Source: SIG575 sp045643165
GTDB lineage: Bacteria; Bacillota; Clostridia; Oscillospirales; Acutalibacteraceae
Length of the DNA: 37,415 nucleotides
Direction of reading: 5' to 3'
Assembly (NCBI GenBank): GCA_045643165.1
Contig: JAZUKF010000115.1
Span: 1 to 37,415, forward strand
Below are positions 31,515 to 37,415 of this stretch, in pieces. Both the position numbers and the translations under genes were made by a program. The notes below the pieces were generated by a model. The model was given only the letters and a program-made list of their open reading frames with translations, ran no database searches and was not told where the DNA came from. The first letter of the stretch is position 1; every line of letters begins with the position of its first letter.

Positions 31515-31763
31515 TTACATCGCCTCGGCATATTTACCGAGAGCTTTTTTTAATTTCCTGTTGGTTGAAATTTCTTCCGATTCAAGAATAAACTCTGTTG
31601 ATAATATATGCTTCGGATTTTTTCGTTTCGGTCTTTCAACCGGACGTTCCTTCCCGTCGCAAATATAAACATATTTTTCTTCAATCTTCACAACCGCAAA
31701 AATTCCATCCGAATCGTGTCCGGCCTTTGAAATAACCACACTGCCTATTTTCACATCAGCCAA
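31515..31763 (-). CDS. KOW-domain RNA-binding protein (L14e-like)
   Basis: 82 residues from a TTG start with perfect GGAGG at 7-base spacing; no in-frame ATG is usable. The N-terminal KOW motif GSVVISKAGHDSDGIFAVVKIEEKYVYICDG and the following RPVERPKRKNPKHI match the small KOW proteins that Clostridia encode between map and infA, related in fold to archaeal/eukaryotic L14e. Presumed ribosome- or RNA-associated; the exact role is not known. GGAGG directly follows the map stop codon TAG. Confidence 0.88.
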   Translation of the reverse strand: MADVKIGSVVISKAGHDSDGIFAVVKIEEKYVYICDGKERPVERPKRKNPKHILSTEFILESEEISTNRKLKKALGKYAEAM

Positions 31764-31775
31764 ACCGATACCTCC

Positions 31776-32525
31776 CTACAATGTTGTAAGAATTACCGGC
31801 CCATTAGATGTTATCGCAACAGTATGTTCAAAGTGAGCCGAAAGTTTTCCGTCTGCCGTTTTTACTGTCCAACCGTCCGGCATGGTTTTAACCTCTTTGA
31901 CACCCTGATTTATCATAGGCTCTATCGCCAAGGTCATTCCGGGCAGCAGACGCACACCTCTTCCCGGTGTGCCGAAATTCGGTACGCTCGGATCTTCATG
32001 GAGTTTTGTACCCACGCCGTGTCCGACAAATTCTCGGACAACGCTGAACCCTCTTGACTCGCAGTAATGTTGTATCGCATAACCGATATCGCCGAGCCTG
32101 CCGCCTGCGACAGCCATTTTGATGCCCTCGTAAAGGCTTTCTCTTGTGGTGTCGCTCAGCCGCTGCGCCTCAGGACTTATTTTGCCTGCGGCGAAAGTTG
32201 CGGCATTATCGCCGTTATATCCGTCAAGCTTTGCTCCCAGGTCAATGCTGACAAGGTCGCCTTCTTCAATTACACGAGTTTTTGAAGGGATTCCATGAAT
32301 AACCTCATTATTTATGGAAATGCACGCAGTAGCAGGAAACCCGTACAGATTAAGAAAATTAGGTTCGGCACCTTGTTTCTTAATATAGTCATACGCAATC
32401 TTATCAATCTCAGCGGTTGTAACACCGGGCTGAACTGCTTCGCCTGCTACCTTTAATGCTCCAGCCGAAATCCTGCATGCCTCACGCATGAGAGCAAGCT
32501 CCCGATTGGTTTTTAGCACTATCAT
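31776..32525 (-). CDS. map: Methionine aminopeptidase, type I
   Basis: A 249-residue dinuclear metallopeptidase removing the initiator methionine from nascent proteins. The pita-bread motifs are present: ISINNEVIHGIPS with its histidine, SIDLGAKLDGYNGDNAATF with two aspartates, VGHGVGTKLHEDPSVPNFG with the metal histidine, and GMTLAIEPM and HFEHTVAIT with the glutamates. It ends with TAG, which is immediately followed by the next gene's ribosome-binding site, so TAG serves as a true stop here. It starts 2 bases after adk. Confidence 0.97.
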   Translation of the reverse strand: MIVLKTNRELALMREACRISAGALKVAGEAVQPGVTTAEIDKIAYDYIKKQGAEPNFLNLYGFPATACISINNEVIHGIPSKTRVIEEGDLVSIDLGAKLDGYNGDNAATFAAGKISPEAQRLSDTTRESLYEGIKMAVAGGRLGDIGYAIQHYCESRGFSVVREFVGHGVGTKLHEDPSVPNFGTPGRGVRLLPGMTLAIEPMINQGVKEVKTMPDGWTVKTADGKLSAHFEHTVAITSNGPVILTTL

Positions 32526-32527
32526 GC

Positions 32528-33160
32528 TTATTCCTCCAAAGCTTTAAGGGTGAGAGCTGTTGTATCTGCAACATCCTCCTGCCCCTCTACTATGCTGAGT
32601 TTTCCCGATTTTGCATAGTAGTCCTTCAACGGTTCCGTTTGTGAATGATAGACATTAAGTCTGTCAAGCACAGTTTCCGGCTCATCATCCTTACGGGTAA
32701 CAAGCTCGCCGCCGCACACATCGCAAACGCCGTCCTTACTCGGCTTTTTATACTCCATATGATATGAAGCGCCGCATTCTTTACAAACACGTCTGCCGGA
32801 AAGTCTCGCAACGATTTTTTCATCGGGAACTTCGATATCAATGACCTTGTCAATAACAATGCCCATTTTATCGAGAGCCTCCGCCTGAGGAATTGTACGG
32901 GGGAAACCGTCAAGAATAAATCCGTTTTTACAATCATCCATAACAAGTCTGTCTTTAATGATTCCGATTACCACTTCATCCGGAACAAGGTTGCCGGAAT
33001 CAATGAATGATTTAGCTTTTAATCCCATTTCCGTGCCGTTTTTCAACGCTTCACGGATAATGTTTCCGGTGGATATTGCAGGTATGGAAAGTTTATTACA
33101 GATTACCTCTGCCTGTGTTCCCTTACCTGCACCCGGAGCACCAAGAAGAATTAATTTCAT
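32528..33160 (-). CDS. adk: Adenylate kinase
   Basis: A 210-residue enzyme converting ATP + AMP to 2 ADP. The P-loop GAPGAGKGTQA is at 7-17, the AMP site DGFPRTIPQAEAL follows, and the LID domain has the zinc-binding pattern CKEC...CDVC typical of Gram-positive enzymes. Position between secY and map is canonical. GGAG lies before the ATG. Confidence 0.98.
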   Translation of the reverse strand: MKLILLGAPGAGKGTQAEVICNKLSIPAISTGNIIREALKNGTEMGLKAKSFIDSGNLVPDEVVIGIIKDRLVMDDCKNGFILDGFPRTIPQAEALDKMGIVIDKVIDIEVPDEKIVARLSGRRVCKECGASYHMEYKKPSKDGVCDVCGGELVTRKDDEPETVLDRLNVYHSQTEPLKDYYAKSGKLSIVEGQEDVADTTALTLKALEE

Positions 33161-33179
33161 AATAAATTCTCCTCAATTA

Positions 33180-34511
33180 TCAATCAAGGAAGCCCTTGTA
33201 ATGTCTCATCATCATCTGGGACTCAAGCTGTTTAACAGTTTCAAGAGCAACACCAACCATAATGATTATTGACGTACCGCCAAGAGAAATGCTCATTCCG
33301 TTTTCAAGCACTGCACCGCAAATCTGTGAATAGATAATCGGGAACAATGCGATAACGCTGAGAAGCAAAGCTCCTAAAAGTGTGATTCTTGAAAGAATCT
33401 TTCCGATATAATCGGATGTGGGCTTTCCGGGACGAATTCCGGGGATTGCACCGCTGTTCTTTCTGATGTTATTTGCCATCTCGATGGGATTATACTGAAT
33501 GGTTGCATAGAAATATGCAAAGAAGATAATCAATACGAAATAGAAAATACCGTATGCCCAATGGTCCGAACTGAAAAGATTAAAGAATGTTTCCCATCCC
33601 TTACTGGGATTTTTAACAAACAGTTTAATCGTCGGGGGCAAAGAAAGAATTGAGCTTGCGAAAATGATAGGCATAACGCCCGACATATTAACCTTGATCG
33701 GAATATGTGTATTCTGGCCGCCGTACATTTTACGTCCGACTACACGTTTGGCGTACTGTACGGGTAATCTACGCTCTGCGTTATCCATCCATACGATATA
33801 TGCAATCATGAGAAGCATAATTACAACAACAAGGGGAGAAAGAACGTAGTAAGCTCCGCCGTATCTCCAGTAACCTGTTTTTGAACTGAAGAGAGAAGCT
33901 GCCATTGTGGGAATTCTTGATACGATACCTGCAAAAAGGATGATTGAAATACCGTTTCCGATACCTCTGTCATTGATTTGCTCACCGAGCCACATGATAA
34001 GAGCAGCACCGGCGGTAAAGCACAAGATAATTGTTATCGCCTGGAACACAGCAAAGAATCCTGTGTAGGCTGAACCTGAACTGCTGAGAGAAAGATAATT
34101 TCCGTTTCTGAGGAAGAAGTAGTATGCTGTACTCTGAAGAAGAGCAAGAATAACTGTGAGGTAACGTGTCATAGAAGCAATCTTCTTTCTGCCTTCCTCA
34201 CCTTCCTTTGAAAGTCTTTCCAAAGCAGGGATAGCAACTGTCAAAAGTTGCATAATAATTGAACTGTTAATATATGGGGTGATTGACATTGCAAAAAGTG
34301 TACCGTAATTGAATGCCTCACCTGTCATAATTGTCAAGTACTGAATAAATGTACCGGCATATTCCGTAGAATTGGCAAGCCCGTCAGCAAGATCCACAAA
34401 GGGAACGGGAATAACGGAACCTATTCTGAAAACCAAAACTATAAGTGCGGTAAATATCATCTTCTTACGAAGTTCGGGGATTTTCCACGCATTGACTAAA
34501 GTTTTGATCAT
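33180..34511 (-). CDS. secY: Sec translocon channel subunit SecY
   Basis: 443 residues with ten transmembrane helices, forming the protein-conducting channel. MIKTLVNAWKIPELRKKMIFTALIVLVFRIGSVIPVPFVD, the plug region, QLLTVAIPALERLSKEGEEGRKKI and the C5-loop segment IRPGKPTSDYIGKILSRITLLGA are recognisable. Many large cytoplasmic loops carry the usual arginines and lysines for SecA and ribosome contact. It begins one base after the rplO stop. Confidence 0.98.
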   Translation of the reverse strand: MIKTLVNAWKIPELRKKMIFTALIVLVFRIGSVIPVPFVDLADGLANSTEYAGTFIQYLTIMTGEAFNYGTLFAMSITPYINSSIIMQLLTVAIPALERLSKEGEEGRKKIASMTRYLTVILALLQSTAYYFFLRNGNYLSLSSSGSAYTGFFAVFQAITIILCFTAGAALIMWLGEQINDRGIGNGISIILFAGIVSRIPTMAASLFSSKTGYWRYGGAYYVLSPLVVVIMLLMIAYIVWMDNAERRLPVQYAKRVVGRKMYGGQNTHIPIKVNMSGVMPIIFASSILSLPPTIKLFVKNPSKGWETFFNLFSSDHWAYGIFYFVLIIFFAYFYATIQYNPIEMANNIRKNSGAIPGIRPGKPTSDYIGKILSRITLLGALLLSVIALFPIIYSQICGAVLENGMSISLGGTSIIIMVGVALETVKQLESQMMMRHYKGFLD

Positions 34512-34512
34512 G

Positions 34513-34956
34513 TTAAATCACCTCTGCCTTTCCGCCCGCAGCCTCAATTTTTGATTTTGCGGTTTCAGAATACGCATTAACTTTAACTGTCAATTTTTTG
34601 CTGATTTCGCCGTTACCGAGAACCTTTACACCGTCAAGAGCCTTTTTAACAAGACCTTTTTCGATCAAAGCTTCTACTGTAACTTCGTCACCGTTATTGA
34701 AGCACTTATCAAGAGCTGCCAAATTAACAATAGCCCATTCTTTACGGAAGATATTGTTAAATCCTCTCTTGGGAAGTCTTCTCTGTAATGGCATCTGTCC
34801 GCCTTCAAAGCCCGGACGCATACCTCTACCGGCACGTGCTTTTTGACCTTTATGTCCTTTACCTGCAGTTTTGCCCTGTCCTGAAGAAGTACCTCTACCG
34901 ATACGTTTACGTTCCTTCGTTGAACCGGCTGCAGGAGAAAGTTCGTGCAATTTCAT
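34513..34956 (-). CDS. rplO: 50S ribosomal protein L15
   Basis: 147 residues. The glycine/lysine-rich N-terminal extension (KERKRIGRGTSSGQGKTAGKGHKGQKAR) that threads into 23S rRNA and the globular part (FEGGQMPLQRRLPKRGFNN, VKVLGNGEISKKLTVKVNAYSE) are typical. GGAGGTG precedes the ATG; rpmD lies 18 bases before it. Confidence 0.97.
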   Translation of the reverse strand: MKLHELSPAAGSTKERKRIGRGTSSGQGKTAGKGHKGQKARAGRGMRPGFEGGQMPLQRRLPKRGFNNIFRKEWAIVNLAALDKCFNNGDEVTVEALIEKGLVKKALDGVKVLGNGEISKKLTVKVNAYSETAKSKIEAAGGKAEVI

Positions 34957-34974
34957 TTGTTCGCACCTCCTTGC

Positions 34975-35154
34975 TTATGCTTCAGTAACCTCGATAAGGT
35001 GGTGAATTTTATTTACCTTACCTTGAGTCTGGGGATTACTCGGTTGCACCGAAATGTCCCCGATTTTATGAAGACCAAGTGCATGAGCGGTGGCAATCTG
35101 GTCTTTTTTGCTTCCGATTAAGCTTTTAACGAGCTTTACCTGAATATTAGCCAT
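34975..35154 (-). CDS. rpmD: 50S ribosomal protein L30
   Basis: A 59-residue protein, hand-translated: MANIQVKLVKSLIGSKKDQI, then ATAHALGLHKIGDISVQPSN and the ending HHLIEVTEA. This is the bacterial L30 pattern, with the ALGLHKIG signature. It sits between rpsE and rplO as usual; GGAGGGTG is upstream of the ATG at 35154. Confidence 0.95.
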   Translation of the reverse strand: MANIQVKLVKSLIGSKKDQIATAHALGLHKIGDISVQPSNPQTQGKVNKIHHLIEVTEA

Positions 35155-35168
35155 TTAGTCCACCCTCC

Positions 35169-35672
35169 TTAACCTAAAATTTCCTTTGTTGACTTTCCTC
35201 TGATTGCTGCAACCTCATCAACGCAGCGAAGTTTGGAAAGACCGTCAATTGTTGCTCTGACAACATTGCACGGATTATTTGAACGAAGAGCCTTGGAACG
35301 AATGTCCTTAATACCTACTGTTTCAACAACAGCACGTACGGGACCGCCTGCGATAACTCCTGTACCGGGTGCGGCAGGTTTCATAAGAACTACACCTGCT
35401 CCGAATTTGCCAATTACCTCATGAGGAATTGTTGTTCCCTTGAGAGAAACATGAATCAAATTCTTTTTGGCATCTTCAATACCCTTACGGATTGCATCCG
35501 GAACTTCGCCGGACTTACCGAGACCGAAGCCAACAGTACCGTTTCCGTCTCCTACAACTACGAGAGCTGCAAACTTGAAAATTCTACCACCTTTAACGGT
35601 TTTAGATACACGGTTGATGACTACTACTCTTTCCTGAAGCTCATTTGTAGCCGTTGTGTCAATATTAGCCAA
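35169..35672 (-). CDS. rpsE: 30S ribosomal protein S5
   Basis: 167 residues: the N-terminal double-stranded-RNA-binding domain (LQERVVVINRVSKTVKGGRIFKFAALVVVGDGNGTVGFGLGKSGEVPDAIRKGIEDAKKNL) and the C-terminal ribosomal S5 fold (GAGVVLMKPAAPGTGVIAGGPVRAVVE, GIKDIRSKALRSNNPCNVVRAT). It contributes to decoding accuracy. GGAGG precedes the ATG. Confidence 0.98.
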   Translation of the reverse strand: MANIDTTATNELQERVVVINRVSKTVKGGRIFKFAALVVVGDGNGTVGFGLGKSGEVPDAIRKGIEDAKKNLIHVSLKGTTIPHEVIGKFGAGVVLMKPAAPGTGVIAGGPVRAVVETVGIKDIRSKALRSNNPCNVVRATIDGLSKLRCVDEVAAIRGKSTKEILG

Positions 35673-35689
35673 AAGTAATTCCTCCTTTT

Positions 35690-36049
35690 TTAGAACTTGA
35701 GGCCACCCTCACGGGCGCCTTCGGCCAGCTCTTGCACACGGCCGTGATAGATATAACCGCCACGGTCAAATACTACATCGGTAATATTCTTTGCTGTGGC
35801 TCTTTCAGCAAGCAATTTGCCTACTTTATGTGCTGCGGATTTGTTTCCGCCGTATTCCTCAAAATCCTTTTCAACAGTCGATGCCGAAACAAGAGTAACA
35901 CCGTTTACGTCGTCGATTAACTGTGCGTAAATATGCTGAAGGGAACGGAATACATTAAGGCGAGGACATTCAGCAGTGCCACTGATTTTTCCACGTACAC
36001 GTGCATGACGTCTGCTTCTGGTCTTGTTACTGTCCTGTCTGCTAACCAT
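35690..36049 (-). CDS. rplR: 50S ribosomal protein L18
   Basis: A 119-residue 5S rRNA-binding protein. The basic start (SNKTRSRRHARVRGKISGT), RLNVFRSLQHIYAQLIDDVNGVTLVSAS and the C-terminal VVFDRGGYIYHGRVQELAEGAREGGLKF are the family signature. GGAG lies upstream; it is 24 bases after rplF. Confidence 0.98.
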   Translation of the reverse strand: MVSRQDSNKTRSRRHARVRGKISGTAECPRLNVFRSLQHIYAQLIDDVNGVTLVSASTVEKDFEEYGGNKSAAHKVGKLLAERATAKNITDVVFDRGGYIYHGRVQELAEGAREGGLKF

Positions 36050-36073
36050 TTATATTCACTCCTTAATTCTGTA

Positions 36074-36619
36074 TTATTTACCGCCCTTTGCGGCCTTACC
36101 TTCTTTGCGGCGAACAAATTCGTCAACATATTTGATGCCCTTACCTTTATACGGTTCAGGGGGACGTACCTCACGAACTTCAGCTGCAAACTGGCCAACC
36201 TTCTGTTTGTCGGGACCTGAAATGATAATTTTGTTGGGATCGGGAACTTCAATAGTAATTCCGTCAATCTCAGGAATATTAACAAGGTGAGAATAACCAA
36301 CGTTAAGAACAAGCTCCTTACCCTGCTTCTGAGCACGGTAACCAACGCCGTTTACTTCAAGCTGCTTTGAAAAGCCCTTGCTTACACCCTCGATCATATT
36401 TGCAACAAGAGTACGGGTAAGACCGTGAAGTGATTTGTTCAAACTCTCATCGTTGGGACGGGTAACATTGATTACAGCACCCTCTTTAGTAACTGTGATA
36501 TTCTTATGCACTGTTCTGGTAAGTGTTCCTTTGGGACCTTTAACGGTTACAGTGCTGCCATCGATGGTTACATCAACGCCTGCCGGAATATCAATCGGCA
36601 TTTTGCCTATACGTGACAT
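36074..36619 (-). CDS. rplF: 50S ribosomal protein L6
   Basis: A 181-residue two-domain protein near the GTPase-associated centre. MSRIGKMPIDIPAGVDVTIDG, VKGPKGTLTRT, VNGVGYRAQKQGKELVLNVGYSH and the C-terminal RPPEPYKGKGIKYVDEFVRRKEGKAAK are hallmarks. GGAGGTG lies before the ATG, and rpsH ends 15 bases upstream. Confidence 0.98.
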   Translation of the reverse strand: MSRIGKMPIDIPAGVDVTIDGSTVTVKGPKGTLTRTVHKNITVTKEGAVINVTRPNDESLNKSLHGLTRTLVANMIEGVSKGFSKQLEVNGVGYRAQKQGKELVLNVGYSHLVNIPEIDGITIEVPDPNKIIISGPDKQKVGQFAAEVREVRPPEPYKGKGIKYVDEFVRRKEGKAAKGGK

Positions 36620-36634
36620 TCTACTGCACCTCCA

Positions 36635-37033
36635 TTACCAGATAAACGCAAGAACTTCGCCGCCGACATTTGCCTTACGTGCGTCCTTGTCAGTCATAAC
36701 GCCCTTTGATGTTGAAACGATTGCAATACCAAGGCCTTTCATAACCTTCGGCATATCCTCGCAATTTGAATAAATGCGCAATCCGGGCTTAGATACTCTG
36801 CGCAAACCGGTGATGACCTGAGATTTATTCTGGCCATACTTGAGAACGATCTCGATCATTCCCTGTTTACCGTCATGTTCAACTGTATGACTCTTTATAT
36901 AACCCTCATCAACAAGAATCTGAGCAATTGCCTACTTCATGTTGGATGCGGGAATCTTCACCGAATCATGCTTTGCTGAATTAGCATTACGAATTCTCGT
37001 AAGCATATCGGCGATAGAATCAGTAATTTGCAT
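36635..37033 (-). CDS. rpsH: 30S ribosomal protein S8, interrupted by an in-frame TAG
   Basis: Hand translation from the ATG at 37033 (GGAGG 8-9 bases upstream) gives MQITDSIADMLTRIRNANSA, then KHDSVKIPASNMK, a TAG at codon 34 (36934-36932), then AIAQILVDEGYIKSHTVEHDG and a normal remainder (ITGLRRVSKPGLRIYSNCED, LGIAIVSTSKGVMTDKDARK, ending EVLAFIW). Total length, 132 codons, is normal for S8, an essential 16S rRNA-binding protein. At the TAG position relatives have lysine, arginine or similar, so a single base change (AAG or CAG to TAG) explains it. TAG ends map and recX in this window, so a general reassignment is unlikely. A sequencing or assembly error is the simplest reading; suppression or true mutation cannot be excluded. 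Confidence 0.93.
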
Positions 37034-37064
37034 ACCGTCAACCTCCTTTGTAACAACTGCTCAA

Positions 37065-37250
37065 TTACCAACTTGCCTTCTTAACTCCGGGGATCTTGCC
37101 CTCATGAGCAAGCTCTCTGAAGCAGATACGGCATACTCCGTACTTACGAAGGTATGCATGTGGTCTACCGCAGATTTTACATCTGTTGTACTGTCTTGTT
37201 GAGAATTTAGCAGCTCTCTGCTGCTTAACTTTCATTGATTTCTTGGCCAC
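37065..37250 (-). CDS. rpsN: 30S ribosomal protein S14, zinc-binding type Z
   Basis: The 61-residue short, zinc-ribbon form of S14 (also called RpsZ). Two C-x2-C pairs, CKIC and CRIC, and the tail FRELAHEGKIPGVKKASW are diagnostic. The type B zinc-free paralogue is about 89 residues. GGAGG precedes the ATG. It lies between rplE and rpsH as usual. Confidence 0.97.
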   Translation of the reverse strand: MAKKSMKVKQQRAAKFSTRQYNRCKICGRPHAYLRKYGVCRICFRELAHEGKIPGVKKASW

Positions 37251-37262
37251 AGTGAATCCTCC

Positions 37263-37415
37263 TTACTTTGCGAACGGAGCGCCCATAAGTGTAAGCAATT
37301 CACGGGCTTCTTCGTCTGTAGTTGCGGTTGTGACAAAACAAATATCCAAGCCACGAACCTTATCAATTTTATAGTAGTCGATTTCAGGGAAAAACAACTG
37401 CTCTTTAACACCCAT
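37263..37415 (-). CDS. rplE: 50S ribosomal protein L5, C-terminal fragment at window edge
   Basis: Open from the window edge to a TAA at 37265-37263. The hand translation MGVKEQLFFPEIDYYKIDKV followed by RGLDICFVTTATTDEEAREL and LTLMGAPFAK is the L5 C-terminus, a 5S rRNA-binding protein. The ATG at the very edge is an internal codon; about 130 N-terminal residues lie outside the window. Confidence 0.95.
   Translation of the reverse strand: MGVKEQLFFPEIDYYKIDKVRGLDICFVTTATTDEEARELLTLMGAPFAK

Noticed and set aside
36635..36859. Short ORF starting inside rpsH as an independent gene
   Set aside because: It begins at an internal methionine with no ribosome-binding site and is simply the C-terminal part of S8 after the in-frame TAG.
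36932..36934. Genome-wide reassignment of TAG to an amino acid
   Set aside because: map and recX end in TAG at the expected protein length, and map's TAG is directly followed by the next gene's ribosome-binding site, so TAG functions as a stop here.

Overview
The window looks like a chromosomal segment of a low-GC Gram-positive anaerobe of the class Clostridia, perhaps a Ruminococcus-like gut or rumen lineage. The pointers are strong AGGAGG ribosome-binding sites, a T-box leader, a Firmicutes-type LexA box before recA, YajC beside a TIGR04086 membrane protein, a KOW protein between map and infA, type I dockerin repeats and several lipoproteins. The lineage is inferred from gene content and order, not from any database search.

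Layout. 1-923 (-) is the 5' part of a secreted GLUG-repeat protein that runs off the left edge and is visibly richer in G+C than everything after it. 1118-3439 holds a secreted dockerin + SpoIID/LytB protein converging on an iron-dependent alcohol dehydrogenase. 3616-11076 (+) is a housekeeping run: an unknown protein, ddl, a DUF1934 (YwiB-like) protein, argS, a GlmU-like protein with a decayed N-terminal domain, pth, and a propeller-type lipoprotein. 11128-11997 (-) carries two small membrane proteins. 12121-15223 (+) is a probable carbohydrate operon: a tiny membrane protein, a HAD phosphatase fused to a mannose-6-phosphate isomerase, and a sialidase-like propeller protein. 15225-16153 (-) is yajC and a TIGR04086 protein; 16338-17821 (+) is a phosphoesterase and a small lipoprotein.

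17822-20149 (-) is cysE-cysS behind a T-box leader with a candidate cysteine specifier (UGC). 20162-23863 (-) is recA-recX-rimO-pgsA with an SOS box. 23896-25413 (-) is a conserved protein of unknown activity, divergent from two tandem paralogous lipoproteins (25566-27631, +) and a small XRE regulator (27921-28142, +).

28213-37415 (-) is the distal spc/alpha ribosomal operon in transcription order: rplE (partial), rpsN (zinc type), rpsH, rplF, rplR, rpsE, rpmD, rplO, secY, adk, map, a KOW protein, infA, rpmJ, rpsM, rpsK, rpsD, rpoA, rplQ. It ends at a bidirectional terminator.

The points most worth checking are an in-frame TAG at codon 34 of rpsH (S8); the HAD-isomerase fusion with an internal ribosome-binding site; the GlmU-like protein without its nucleotide-binding motif; two genes whose Shine-Dalgarno lies in the 3' arm of a terminator-like hairpin directly before the start codon; and the dockerin protein in which the SpoIID motifs occur in permuted order. 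I found no rRNA, tRNA, CRISPR array, insertion sequence, integrase or recognisable defence system, and I do not claim a wholly new system.
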